NCBI GenBank assembly: GCA_036435485.1
Contig: CM071599.1
Span: forward strand, 11,000,803 to 11,064,802
Direction: 5' to 3'
DNA: 64,000 nucleotides
DNA from: Saposhnikovia divaricata
Taxonomy: Eukaryota > Streptophyta > Magnoliopsida > Apiales > Apiaceae
The notes beneath the pieces were generated by a model, which worked only from the letters and a program-made list of their open reading frames with translations, did no database searches and was not told where the DNA came from. Made by a program: the position numbers and the translations under genes. Below are positions 1-11,173 of the stretch, in pieces. Positions within the stretch are counted from its first letter, which is position 1, and each line of letters begins with the position of its first letter.

Positions 1-1
1 A

Positions 2-1427
2 ATGGGATTTGATGATTGGTGGATACACTTGTCTCTTCAATGTGTTACCACAGTCTCCTACGTAGTCACTCATGGAGGCAGAGAGATGGGCCCTATTAAA
101 CCAACAAGGGGAATCCGTCAAGGAGACCCAGTTTCACCTTACTTGTTCATATTGTGTGCGCAAGGATTGACTGCTTTAATTCGAAAATACGAGATGGAAA
201 AATGGTTGCATGGGGTTAAGATCAGCAGACGAGTTCCAGTTATAAGCCATATGCTATTTGCAGATGATTCTTATATCTATTGCAGGGCGAATATGGAGGA
301 AGCGGGAAGAATGGTGGAGATGTTGGAGGTGTATGAGAAAGCTACAGGTCAGAAAGTTAACACGAATAAATCGTCGGTGTTCTTTAGTGCCAATATTAAA
401 GATCATGATCGAGCCAACATTTGTGAGTTCTTGGGGATGATAGAGGCTGACGAGAATAGCAAGTATCTGGGGCTGCCAAGTATTCTGGGGAGGAAAAATC
501 AGTGTTGCTAGGCTATTTGAAAGATAAGGTTTTGTCGAAAGTTCATAAATGGGATGGGAGATGGCTTTCAAAAGGGGGAAGAGAAATTCTTATCAAAAAC
601 GTAGCACAGACAATTCTTAGTTTTGCAATGAGTGTTTTTCTTTTACCTATAGAAATTACGAAGGAAATAGAAATGGTGTTATCCAAGTATTGGTGGCAGT
701 CGGGGTCTAAACAAAAATCTGGTATTTATTGGATGAGTTGGGAGAGATTGAGTCGTCACAAATCTCATGGAGGTATGGGATTCCGTAATTTTAGAGATTT
801 CAATTTGGCGATGTTAGCCAAGCAGGGATGGAGGCTGTGCTCGAATACAAATAGTCTGGTCAGTCGAGTTTTTAAAGCTCGATACTTTGAGAATGGAGAT
901 TTTCTTACAGCGGAGTTGGGGAACAATCCAAGTTTTGTTTGGAGGAGTATATGGGAGGCAAAGGATATTATTAAGGAAGGATCTAGATGGATGGTTGGTT
1001 CAGGTGACAAAATTGATATTTGTAATCAACCATGGTTGGAATGCGCAATTAATCCTTATATCACGTCTGACAACCCAGCTATTTGACAAAATAAAGTCAA
1101 ATCTTTGATGCGTATTGGAGACAGGTGTTGGGATGAAGAAGTAGTCAAAGATTTATTTCATGAGAGGGATCAAAGATGCATACTATCCACATGGGTGCAT
1201 ACCAGAATTCTGGATGATTTGTTGTACTGGAATAGAGAGGCATCAGGGAAATACTCGGTCAAAAGTGCTTACAGAATGTTGCAGGAGAGAAAGCCTAGTG
1301 GAAACTACAGAGCAAGCTCGAAATTCTGGGAGTGTATGTGGCGTATTAAGGCTCCAGCAAAAGTTTTAAATCTTGTTTGGAGAGCAGCTTCTAATTTACT
1401 GCCAACTCTTTGTTCTTTAAAGCAGAA
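2..1427 (+). pseudogene. LINE ORF2 fragment: reverse transcriptase and start of zf-RVT
   Basis: Visible motifs are the RT finger/palm block GIRQGDPVSPYLF (about nt 112-150), the catalytic FADD box (about nt 257-270), and the YLGLPS thumb block (about nt 463-480). The reading frame shifts by one base near 495, inside the GRK-rich segment after YLGLPS. It then runs to an in-frame TGA at 1084-1086 and continues in the same frame from 1087. The last part, with W and KAPAKVLNLVWRA-type residues, is the first half of the zinc-binding zf-RVT domain, which is interrupted at 1427 by an LTR. Function lost. Confidence 0.88.
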
Positions 1428-2057
1428 TGAAAGGCATATGACTCAACCTATTTGTATTTCGAGGATACAACTCAACTTAAATTAGATTGTAATAAGTAAT
1501 TAATGGTAACTGTCACAGGAATCTCAGATAGTGATATCTGTCAGAAGAAAGAAGAATGTCAATCTATAGTTTTGATGTTTTACACCGAAAAGAAAGATTC
1601 AGACAACTGATCAAGCCTTGGTGTAGCATTAATGCAATTGGATTTTATTTGCAGTGACAAGAGATTCTATGGAGACAGCATCAGTACAAGAGGAATTAAA
1701 GTGTGTTGAAAAAGTACATGGATCACAAGTCACAACTGAGAGTCAAAGTGAAGAATAGAAATTGGAGTTAGTCGTTCATGAACCAGACAGTACATCGAAC
1801 GTCAACAATTATCCAGTGGAAATTATTCATTACTAACAGTGGTTCATTGAGGTAAATTAAGTATTTATTGATTTTAATTAGCTCACCTTTAATTGATATA
1901 AATCCTTATAGTTTATTTAATTAATGAATTAATTCTAAAAGAATTAATTTATTTATTAAATTACTTATTGTATCAATTAAGTCTGAATTAATTAATTCAT
2001 CATTAAATAATTAATAAGGTTTCTATGACATAAAAGAATAAATGTGAAAAGCTGAGA

Positions 2058-2281
2058 TTATGTCATAGTGAAATAGAGCTGCACAGATTATGTCATACCG
2101 AATTCTGAGTTATGTCATGACAAGGTTTATGTCATACCGAGCTAATCAGATTATGTCATGATCAGATTATGTCATACCGAATTCTGAGAGTATGTCGTAC
2201 CGAATTATGAAGTTATGTCATGACAAGGTTTTTGTCATACCGAATTATACAGGTTATGTCATGGAACAAATTATGTCATGG
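2058..2281 (+). repeat. Array of TATGTCAT motifs in the U3 part of the solo LTR
   Basis: I count nine exact TATGTCAT octamers and two one-base variants in about 225 bp. They usually continue as either TATGTCATACCGA or TATGTCATGAC. The array ends about 25 bp upstream of the LTR TATA box. This is the position of enhancer repeats in plant LTR promoters. That it works as an enhancer is inference. Confidence 0.7.
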
Positions 2282-2304
2282 TGGCAGCAAATATCTCACA
2301 TTGC

Positions 2305-2311
2305 TATAAAT
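2305..2311 (+). promoter_or_regulatory. Putative TATA box of the solo LTR
   Basis: TATAAAT lies just downstream of the TATGTCAT array and about 480 bp before the LTR end. Spacing and order match a U3 promoter. No transcript evidence is available. Confidence 0.5.
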
Positions 2312-2791
2312 TGGACAGAAACCAGCAGAAGCAAATATACAATACACAGACATACACGGGCAGAAAAACAAGAAGAAAGAAAAAGCCAACTTATTATATC
2401 TCTCTCTCATCTTTCAAGCTCAATTAAATTGCCATAAATTCTTGAGTTCCTTGTAACAAAAATTGTATCCATTGGAACTTGATTATTTGTGACTTGTGTA
2501 TTACTAGCGAATTAAGTTTCCTAGTTCTTGACTTGATATCTTGATTTTTATTAACTAAATTAGAAAAGTTCATGTCGAATTTTCTAATTAGTTATTAATT
2601 TCTTGATAATCACTTGTACTGATTTTGTAACACCCATCAAGTTAATATATTGTTATATTCAACTTGAAATTTGTGTTATATTATTCCGCAGTAAATATTC
2701 GTTCAAGTGAAAATTGTTTAACGAATAAATTTGGAGAAAATGATATAGATTGTATTCAACCCCCCCTTCTACAATCTTATTGGACCTAACA

Positions 2792-3643
2792 CAGAAACAT
2801 GTGCCTGTAGTCAGCATGTGCCCCGTTTGTGATGGTGACGAGGAAACGACGTTACATGATTTAGTAATGTGTCCCAAAGCTGCTCATATTTGGAGCTTGA
2901 TTATTCCAGGTATTAACCAACAGGTACAGGAAGATTTCTTTGAGTGGATGGATAGAGTGTTGAGCCAGTTAGACAAAGATAGAAGAGCTTTAATAGTTAC
3001 TGTAAGCTGGGCGATATGGAAAGCAAGAAATGAAAAGGTCTGGAGGAACAAGAATTGTTCTGCAAATGGAGTGTTGTATTCAGCAAAAAGTTAGTTACAC
3101 AATGGAGAGAAACCCAAAGCAAGTCGTTTATAGTTCTACCTCATGCAGGTCTAGCTGATGATGGAGCATTTACTTGGGTTAAACCACAGGAGTCGTTAGT
3201 TAAGGTCAATGTTGATGCAACCTTGTTTCCAAAATAGCTGTTATTCGGAGCTGGTATGGTTGGTCGTGATTTCAGAGGCGATTTAATTCAAGCAAGAACG
3301 GTGCTCTCAGCTGGAGTTGTGCAACCGGAGCTCGCAGAGGTGATGGCCATTAAAGAGGCTTTGAGCTGGATGGAGGTGAACGGTTCTCGAGACTGATTTC
3401 TTGGTAGCAGCCCAAGCTATTAGAAGCAGGGTCCTGATGCTTTCGCCTTTCGGAGTTGTGGTCGAGGAGTGTAGAGCTCTTCTTTCTCCTTTAAACAAAA
3501 TAGTTTTGTTATTTGTGAGACGGTCTGCTAATATGACGGCTCATTGTGTAGCCAAAATGTCATATTCTTTTCCAGATCGATGTTTCAATGGGGGAGATGT
3601 CCCTGTTGAGCTGAAGAATGTTTTGTTGGGTGATTTAATATAA
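2792..3643 (+). pseudogene. LINE ORF2 fragment: end of zf-RVT and RNase H-like domain
   Basis: After the LTR the frame resumes with the Cys/His cluster of zf-RVT (CPVCDGDEE, then C and H residues) and an AIWKARNEKVW block. An RNase H-like domain follows, beginning VKVNVDAT. It is interrupted by TAG at 3235-3237 and by a frameshift near 3395, and the last segment ends at a TAA at 3641. This is the C-terminal part of the same polyprotein as 2-1427. Confidence 0.85.
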
Positions 3644-3669
3644 GTTGCTTTGCTTTGCGTCAAAAAAAA

Positions 3670-4251
3670 TGTATTCAAAAATAATATTTGTGCACATTTT
3701 TTTTTGCACTTGACAAAAAAAAAAATTACACGTATTTGTATAATTATTAAAATAATTTTCATAATTAAAAATATAATAAAAAACAATATTTCGACTTTAT
3801 CATATATTTGTAATATATTTTTCTCAATAATCATATATTTAAATTTGATTAGGTTTCATTTAGAATAAATATCTTTAATTTTTAAAATATAAATAAAGTT
3901 ATTTTTAATTTTTGAAAATTTTATTATGATTTTAACGTATTAATAGTATATTTGTAAAAACAAGACGATAACTTGAATCATATTACAGAATCTATTAGTT
4001 TTGTTCCTAAAAATTGTCTTACTCCTCTTTTATATATACATGAATACTTATATTTGTACATTTTATATTCATATATAGATACATTTTTATATTCATCTAT
4101 ATATATACTTTTAAAGTAATATTAACTAATTCGTGGATGTAATTAAGTCATTGTTATATTATAAATGTTATATCAATTAATTAGATAATAATTGTATAAA
4201 TCTAATAAAAGATTACCGATTTATATTTCTCACTATTTTACCTAATTATTA
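3670..4251. other. AT-rich spacer, no gene seen
   Basis: Very AT-rich sequence with short open frames only. No recognisable repeat termini or coding similarity. Confidence 0.5.
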
Positions 4252-4633
4252 CTCTCTCCTTCCCTCTCATTTCTTTATGGTTATTATTTTGGGTCGTCCC
4301 TCTCATTTCTTTATATTTTCATAAATAGTAAGTTTTTTCCACTATTACACTCACTACTTTCCCCCACTATCTCATATTTAATAATATAAAATACTATTAC
4401 ACTCACTACTTTCCTCCACTGTCTCAAATCTATTATTAAATATTGGTAGGTCCCACCATTTACCCACTTTTCATATAACTTCACTATTTTCCTCCACGGT
4501 CTCAAATCTATTATTAAATATTGGTAGGTCCCACCATTTACCCACTTTTCATATAAATTTACTCATTTTTTTCTGCATTCTCTTGGTCTCCGTGTCCCCT
4601 TACAATGTAAATAAATGAGGGGGATGGAGGGAA
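4252..4633. mobile_element. Stowaway-type MITE (Tc1/mariner), TA target duplication
   Basis: Terminal inverted repeats start CTCTCTCCTTCCCTCTCATT and end with the complementary GAGGGGGATGGAGGGAA. TA lies on both sides (4250-4251 and 4634-4635). The 382-bp element has no ORF. Its size is enlarged by an internal 78-bp tandem duplication. Confidence 0.85.
4423..4556. repeat. 78-bp tandem duplication inside the Stowaway MITE
   Basis: CTCAAATCTATTATTAAATA starts at 4423 and again at 4501, with nearly identical sequence after each. The period is therefore 78 bp. Confidence 0.85.
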
Positions 4634-5106
4634 TAACATTTATGAAAATTTTTCAAAAATATCCATTGTTTCAAACATTTTCACAAAAATACTATTAAAG
4701 TCGCGGTAGTTGCATTCTAGGTGGCATTTGATGTTGCACAATATTTTTGAAAAAAAATTTGCAATTTCGATTTTTTTTTTTAGAAAAGCCCGAAAATTAA
4801 AGAGGGTGAGAAATAAAATAAAAAACATGTAATTAATTACTCATTATTTCTCAATACAATTGTTAATGTTTGGGGTTGATAAAAAATGTAATTGTTAACA
4901 TTTGGGATCGATAATAAAACTTAAGAAGATGAATAGTTAATATAATGGAAGAAGTAGGTAAATTAATAAGAGCGTTAACAAAAATTGACATGTCATGTGA
5001 GTAGATGATATTCTTTTCGGAATAAAATTGTTAAGAATTGATAATACCGAAAAGAGGATATTAAAATAATTGTTGTGTAATTTAATTATAATTCCAATAG
5101 CAATAT

Positions 5107-5109
<3 letters not shown>

Positions 5110-5139
<30 letters not shown>
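5110..5139. repeat. (TA)n microsatellite at the left edge of duplicated segment A
   Basis: About 15 TA units. The match to segment B begins directly after this run, so it probably marks the duplication breakpoint. Confidence 0.8.
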
Positions 5140-5141
<2 letters not shown>

Positions 5142-6348
5142 AATGAATAATAAGAAATATTACACATAATTTTTATTTATTTTTGATCCAATTTTACGTC
5201 ATATTTTATATGTCAATACTTAACTAATTAAATGAAGTGCATAAAACATATACAAATATAAATCACAACAATTAATAACATAATTAATATTTATTTAATC
5301 GAAAAATTAAAATTGTAATTAAAAAAATGAAACAATAAAAATAATGTACAATAGTTACACAAAAATTAAAATTAAAAAAATAAAAGGAAATGAGTGACTT
5401 ATCTAATAGGTTTTTTGAAAAAAAATTAAAATTTAATGTAATATAGTAATTACAATAGGAAATTTATGGGAGTAGATCAATGATTTAATTTCCTAATTAT
5501 AACATAAATTTTTCCTTTTTAGAGAGATTGCATTTTCGTAAAGTTAAAACACATAAATTAAGAACGTAATTATTATATATTTAATCAAAATATACAAGTG
5601 TAATAATAAATTTGTAAAGATGATTGAATATATAGATATATAAATTTACGAATATTTTAAAATGAAGTTACATAAGTAATGTAAATTAACATTTTATTTT
5701 CTCAAAAATTACTATTAAAAAAATAAATTAAGCGTGGTTATCTAATAATATTTTTAAAATAAACTTAAGAAATAATGTACAATATAATGGTATCACATGA
5801 ACCTATTAAAAGAGGTTTAATGCGATTTCCGCTAACAAAATTTCTTTCATTTGTTACATAAATTATATAAATGGATGGTGCTATTGTTATTTTTTAAAAA
5901 ATAAGGATAAAATAGAAATTCACGATTGACAATTTTTGATTTGTGTTAAGATTTAATTATATAGTAATACATACATAAATAAATAAATGGATGTATATAT
6001 CTAGTAAAATTTCATTTATTATCCGACAACTACAGATGACGGTAAAACATATTTATTTATTTTTTTGCACGGTTGTAATTCTAGTATCTTAGTATCTGTT
6101 CTCATACATAGGGGAGAATTGAATTCAACAAGGCATAATCCTCATTTATCACATGAGCTACACCATCATACCGGGTAAAACATATTTTTTGTTGCCTATA
6201 TATGTACAATGGTTGAGGTCGAAAAAGAAAAAATAAAATAAAAGAAGTACACAAATAAATTGCCTTGCTTAACACATAGCTGGAATTTCCTTTATTTTCA
6301 TACGTTTTACCGGTGATGTTTCAAAGAGACATTGAGTTTTGTTGGTGA

Positions 6349-6549
6349 TCAGATACAATGTTTCCGACAATCCTGCACTGGAACTGGTTTACCATCAAAA
6401 GTAAATTCGCCGGCCTTGCAACTCTTCATACATGCCATTTGGTTACCACGTATTTCATCATCAATCGGATTGTAATCATAGGAGTGAACTGATCCCATCA
6501 TCACCAAACACAATACCAACATTCCAATAACAATCTTACCATGATCCAT
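6349..6549 (-). CDS. Small secreted cysteine-rich peptide, copy A
   Basis: An intact 66-residue ORF. Residues 1-23 form a typical signal peptide (short charged start, hydrophobic IVIGMLVLCLVMMG core, SVHS cleavage region), so the product should enter the secretory pathway. The mature part of about 43 residues has an acidic N-terminus and four cysteines in a C-x3-C-x16-C-x3-C layout near the C-terminus, ending CRKHCI. Two CxxxC motifs recall alpha-hairpinin-type plant peptides. The 16-residue loop is rich in Pro, Gly and beta-type residues and does not look like a helical hairpin, so the family is uncertain. The predicted protein is identical to that at 16167-16367. A TATA box lies about 90 bp upstream on the minus strand. 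Function unknown; defence or signalling is only a guess. Confidence 0.75.
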   Translation of the reverse strand: MDHGKIVIGMLVLCLVMMGSVHSYDYNPIDDEIRGNQMACMKSCKAGEFTFDGKPVPVQDCRKHCI

Positions 6550-6623
6550 TTTTGTTAGTAGATCACTCGTCTTCTAATTCGTAATATTAAACTAATTATG
6601 ATTGATATATTATTTTTAACTTA

Positions 6624-6683
6624 AACACGTACGTGTTGCTATTTATACTTGAACTCCAAACCATATTTGTGGCTACATGCATG
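6624..6683 (-). promoter_or_regulatory. Promoter of peptide gene, copy A: TATA box, 14-bp palindrome, RY motif
   Basis: Read on the minus strand, TATAAATA (6640-6647) lies about 90 bp before the ATG at 6549. A perfect 14-bp palindrome AACACGTACGTGTT (6624-6637) follows it, and CATGCATG (6676-6683) lies just upstream. CATGCA is the RY element bound by B3-type seed regulators in plants. ACGT cores are bZIP sites. Binding here is inference. The block is repeated in front of copy B. Confidence 0.5.
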
Positions 6684-6820
6684 CACATCCTTCTTGAATT
6701 GCATGATGTAGCTTTAATTATGGAAAAGGACTTAAAAATGGAAATATAATGTGTGGGCATACTTGTTTTTCTCATATTTTTATTTATAGTTAGCACCGCA
6801 CCAAACGTTTGTGCATGCTT

Positions 6821-7021
6821 AAGCCCCATGTGTTCTAAGTCATGGGCTCAGGTATGACGATGAACATTTTTCAAATCTTAGATAACCCTTGTAAATATCA
6901 CACATAGCTCTGAACGGGATATACTGGGTATGTTTGGTTTATTCTAATTTCTTATATCCAAATATAATTTTTTAAGAATTTTTAATACGATATTAAGAAG
7001 AAAACCCAATGGATATGTTAG
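6821..7021. other. Spacer without gene
   Basis: Ordinary AT-rich sequence between duplicated segment A and a kinase fragment. Nothing recognised. Confidence 0.4.
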
Positions 7022-7262
7022 CTAATTTATAACGGTGGAAGGACCAAGGAGAATGTTTGACAGTTTGGTTTCATTACACATGGTGCTTATTTCACTTTCA
7101 CTTTCTCCCAAAGTCCTTGCAAATCCAAAATCTGAAATTTTTGTAGCTCTTTCTCTAGAGTCCTGGTGAAGATAGAGAACCCCTCTAGCTATACCATTTA
7201 CGATGTTGTAGCTTATTGGCCAATCCAATGGTCGTACTTCAATGTCAATAAATCAAGGCTAC
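7000..7262 (-). pseudogene. Receptor-like kinase fragment with internal deletion
   Basis: The minus strand encodes a kinase subdomain VI segment (LDWP-type start, NGIARGVLYLHQDSR), then jumps directly to KISDFGFAR of subdomain VII. The catalytic HRDLK loop and the DLKASNILLD segment are missing. DNA and protein match the kinase pseudogene at about 26970-27265, including non-coding sequence just downstream, so this is a diverged, internally deleted copy of that region. Not a functional gene. Confidence 0.8.
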
Positions 7263-7503
7263 TGATATATGCACCTTGATGTTGCACACTTACAAACTCA
7301 TTTTCCTGAAATACCTCACTTCATTTATTAGTCTAACTTACTCCAAACCTTAGAGTATCTATATATATTATAATGTCAGGAGATCGGAAATGCACGTTTA
7401 AAATATTTTTCTTAAACTTTCACTTTTTTGCTTTTTTTTATTTAATTTTTTCTTGCATTAAGTAGTATCTTAATGACATCTTAATAATCATTAATTACAC
7501 TTA

Positions 7504-7506
<3 letters not shown>

Positions 7507-7540
<34 letters not shown>

Positions 7541-7697
7541 TTATTTATTTATTTATTTATATTTATATATATATATATACGTCATGTTATTTATTTAAAA
7601 GATTAACAAATTTTATTTGAGCATTATAATTATTATTCAAATTTAAAATATTAGTTATATGTATAAAACTAAGATTATTTTCATAATTATTATTCTA

Positions 7698-7739
<42 letters not shown>

Positions 7740-7841
7740 AATGAATAATAAGATTATTTTCATAATTATTATTCTAATAAATATATATATATATATATAT
7801 ATCTAATGAATAATAAGATTATTTTCATAATTATTATTCTA

Positions 7842-7873
<32 letters not shown>

Positions 7874-8390
7874 CTAATGAATAATAAGAAATATTACACA
7901 TAATTTTTATTTATTTTTGATCCAATTTTACGTCATATTTTATATGTCAATACTTAACTAATTAAATGAAGTGCATAAAACATATACAAATATAAATCAC
8001 AACAATTAATAACATAATTAATATTTATTTAATCGAAAAACTAAAATTGTAATAAAAAAATGAAACAATAAAAATAATGTACAATAGTTACACAAAAATT
8101 AAAATTAAAAATATAAAATTAAAATATATATCTAAGATTATTAAAATTAAAAATATAAAATTAAAATATATATCTAAGATTATTAAAATATATTATTAAA
8201 ATTAAAATAATGTACAATAGTTACACAAAAATTAAAATTAAAAATTAAAATTAAAAATAATGAATAATAAAACTAAGATTATTTTCATAATTATTATTCT
8301 AATATATATATATATATATATATATAATGAATAATAAGATTATTTTCATAATTATTATTCTAATAAAAATATATATATATATATATCTAA
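7507..8390. repeat. AT-rich repeat field with (TA)n tracts and repeated modules
   Basis: A module containing AAGATTATTTTCATAATTAT followed by a (TA)n tract recurs at about 7668, 7751, 7815, 8275 and 8336. Between them, 7870-8110 repeats the first 230 bp or so of duplicated segment A/B. This looks like slippage and unequal exchange at (TA)n tracts. Confidence 0.7.
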
Positions 8391-9191
8391 TGAATAATAA
8401 GAAATATTACACATAATTTTTATTTATTTTTTATCCAATTTTACGTCATATTTTATATGTCAATACTTAACTAATTAAATGAAGTGCATAAAACATATAC
8501 AAATATAAATCACAACAATTAATAACATAATTAATATTTATTTAATCGAAAAACTAAAATTGTAATAAAAAAATGAAACAATAAAAATAATGTACAATAG
8601 TTACACAAAAATTAAAATTAAAAAAATAAAAGGAAATGAGTGACTTATCTAATAGGTTTTTTGAAAAAAAAATTAAAATTTAATGTAATATAATAATTAC
8701 AATAGGAAATTTATGGGAGTAGATCAATGATTTAATTTCCTAATTATAACATAAATTTTCCTTTTTAGAGAGATTTCATTTTCGTAAAGTTAAAACACAT
8801 AAATTAAGAACGTAATTATTATATATTTAATCAAAATATACAAGTGTAATAATAAATTTGTAAAGATGATTGAATATATAGATATATAAATTTACGAATA
8901 TTTTAAAATGAAGTTACATAAGTAATGTAAATTAACATTTTATTTTCTCAAAAATTACTATTAAAAAAATAAATTAAGCATGGTTATCTAATAATATTTT
9001 TAAAATAAACTTAAGAAATAATGTACAATATAATGGTATCACATGAACCTATTAAAAGAGGTTTAATGCGATTTACGCTTTCAAAATTTCTTTCATTTGT
9101 TACATAAATTATATAAATGGATGGTGCTATTGTTATTTTTTAAAAAATAAGGATAAAATAGAAATTCACAGACATTTGATTGACAATTTTT

Positions 9192-11173
9192 GGAGTAAAG
9201 TGCATTTTGTGTACTCGCATTTTAGGTGTCAGACCATTTGGGATACTAGACTTTTAAAAGTATCACTTGCTATACTGGACTATAAACTTTTTTATAATGT
9301 GTGTACTACCGTCAAATCTGGTTAACTCCGTTAAATTTTTCAAGGGCATTTCAGTCTTTTCATCATCATCTTCTTCCTCAAACCCATCTCCTTCCTCTCC
9401 GTCGTCTACAACCTTCTCCTCCGACCAACGACCACCCCCAACCTCACCACCTCTGGCGCCTAACACTTCACCTCATCCCCTTTTCTCCTCTCCTTCCACC
9501 CATTCAACACCACCTCGCAACCAACCACTCTCCTTATTCAATCTCGCAACCCCCACCTGCAATTCACCCAGCCCCAAAACAACAGTACTGCCAAGATTTA
9601 TCTCTAGCAAGATGTCCTTGATGAAATCCAAGAAGAGTTTTTGTCCAACAAGTGAAGAAGTGTTGAGTAGTTCAACAGAGGAGTGCGATTTCTTTGATAA
9701 CTCTTCCCAGTACGAACCAGTAGTTTGCAGAACAGTTCTTAAGTGATCTTCAACAAGTAAAGCTTCTTTGCAATCAGTATCATGTGGTCGCGTATGAGAT
9801 TTAGCTGTTGGTTGATACTTAAGACTTCAGTTTCAAATAAAATACGAAAACACAGGAAAAAAAGATTGTGAATTGAATTTAAGCTCGACTTTTTTCCTTT
9901 TTGCTAAGTAACAATGTTTTCCACTTACCATGACAACTTATGTTGCTGCTGAGGTCAGTAAAATCCTTGGTGAAAAATGCCTTTAGTACAGAATTGGGAC
10001 TCAGATGTTCTTCTCTTTCGTTACTGCCATCGTTAATCTGAACTTTGTATTTACTGAAAGGGTTTGGTAATGAAGAATTTAAGGGCTTGTCCTCCAACTG
10101 GAGATCCTGAAAAGATTCAGAAGGTTAGCAGGACTAAGAAAATATTAGGAGCATCATTCCATAGTCCGGCCTTGGGAATGACCTTAGAAGTAGTTATACA
10201 GTCTGAAACTGAAAACCATTACCTGTATAGAACACTCAGAAAATCTGTTTTCACGGGATACTTTAGTTGTACCAGTACTTTGTTCAGGACAGGCTTGTTT
10301 TGAAATATCCAAATCTTCTGATATGATCATGTCATTCAGTTCCATGTTATTCACATAAGCTGTACAGTAAGACATAGACTTAACTGGAGGACAATAAACC
10401 AGAAGCTTAAAATTACATTTCAAAAGATGGATTAGTGCTAATTTACCTTCACAGCTTATACCATCACTTGAATAGACAGGTTCAACAGTCTCTTCTCTGG
10501 ACTCGACATTGTGCGATTCATCTGTAAGTTTCATAAAACGTGCACTTGTTGCAACCTCAAAATATTGAAGTGGCGAACTGTGTTCGTCCCATGAAAACTC
10601 ATTGTTGCTGCAAGCTGAATATATCATCTTTCGTGGGCAAGCAGAAGCATCCGCATCCTTTTCTTGACTGAAGCTCCATTCTCCTCTCATCACCACTTCA
10701 TCCCACAACTCATCACCACGTGTGGTGCCGCCCTTCTTCGTCGCTCCCCCTTCAATTTCCGTCCACCTAATTCCTTCAAAAACCACCGCAGCCCTTCCCT
10801 TTTATCTTGCAAACCACCAACGCAGCCCAGCCATCCACCTCCTCTGTTCAACATCCTTCACAAACGTCCCTCACTCTCATCTCCTTCAATTCGCACACAC
10901 CTTCCGCCTGCTACTCTCCATCCATCTCCTTCAGGCACTCCAAAAAAAATGGTCTGAAAAGGTTAAAGTATCGATACATATATTGCAAAAAGATAAGACA
11001 CATTAAAAAGTCTTTTTTACCCCGGGCTGACAGACGGCGTTAGAGTGATTTAACGGAAAGGGGCATCTCGTAACAAAAAGTGAAGTGCAGTATAGTCCGT
11101 GATACATTCTAAAGTCTAGTATCCAAAGTGGTCTGACAGGTAAACTGCACGTACACAAAGTGCACTTTACTCC
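9192..11173 (-). mobile_element. Pack-MULE: Mutator-like element with long TIRs carrying a host gene fragment
   Basis: The 1982-bp element begins GGAGTAAAGTGCATTTTGTG and ends with the complementary CACAAAGTGCACTTTACTCC. Similarity of the two ends continues, degenerate, for about 150 bp, which is the long-TIR structure of Mutator-like elements. The direct repeat AATTTTT (9185-9191 and 11174-11180) flanks it, and copy A at about 5930-5950 shows the site with a single AATTTTT and no insertion. A 7-bp duplication is shorter than the usual 8-10 bp, so one base may be ambiguous. No transposase is encoded. The interior holds a multi-exon fragment of a host gene on the minus strand. Both subterminal regions are C-rich on the plus strand. 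Confidence 0.85.
9555..10786 (-). pseudogene. Captured fragment of a TRM / DUF4378-type gene inside the Pack-MULE
   Basis: Four coding blocks can be joined on the minus strand with canonical GT-AG introns: about 10670-10447, 10383-10223, 10106-9929, and 9804 to about 9555. The 63-bp intron 10384-10446 starts GTAAAT and ends CCAG, and the third intron begins GTAAGT. Block 3 contains SPNSVLKAFFTKDF, resembling the SPVSVLE..F motif of TON1-recruiting-motif proteins. Block 4 contains KLFLDFIKDILLEI, which matches the conserved DUF4378 core. Capture with introns shows a DNA-level event. The family assignment is from motif recognition and is moderately sure. The 5' end runs into subterminal MULE sequence, so no full protein can be made. 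Confidence 0.6.

Larger units (their letters stand above)
1428..2791 (+). mobile_element. Solo LTR of a Ty1/copia-like retrotransposon, 5-bp TSD CAGAA
   Basis: A 1364-bp segment starts TG and ends CA, and is flanked by the direct repeat CAGAA (1423-1427 and 2792-2796). Removing the segment with one repeat copy makes the zf-RVT reading frame of the host LINE continuous, which fixes the ends to the base. No gag-pol, primer-binding site or second LTR is present, so this is a solo LTR left by LTR-LTR recombination. A TATA box at 2305 and the pyrimidine-rich 3' part fit a plus-oriented U3-R-U5. The copia assignment rests on the general look of the 3' end and is less certain than the LTR call. Confidence 0.9.
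1..3669 (+). mobile_element. L1-type non-LTR retrotransposon (LINE), 5' cut by window edge, split by a solo LTR
   Basis: Reverse transcriptase, zf-RVT and RNase H blocks follow one another in the order usual for plant L1 elements. The element ends in a run of A after the last stop (about 3662-3669), as expected of the poly(A) tail of a target-primed element. The coding frame is broken by a frameshift near 495, TGA at 1084, an LTR insertion at 1428-2791, TAG at 3235 and a frameshift near 3395. It is therefore a dead copy. The 5' part lies outside the window, so the 5' target-site duplication cannot be seen. Confidence 0.9.
5138..6820. repeat. Segmental duplication, copy A (undisturbed)
   Basis: Nearly the whole interval matches 8384-16633 once two insertions are removed from the latter. 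It holds the peptide gene at 6349-6549 with its flanks and an AT-rich stretch (5138-6300) without other genes. The match ends at GTGCATGCTT (6820 / 16633). Copy A is the pre-insertion reference for a MULE and a Helitron in copy B. Confidence 0.85.

Noticed and set aside
9267..9746. Plus-strand open frame of 159 codons in the Pack-MULE
   Set aside because: Ser/Pro-rich from C-rich subterminal sequence. The credible coding potential in the same DNA is on the minus strand (DUF4378-like block).
10664..11043. Overlapping plus-strand open frames rich in Pro, Ser and His
   Set aside because: Three frames open at once in C-rich MULE subterminal sequence; composition effect.
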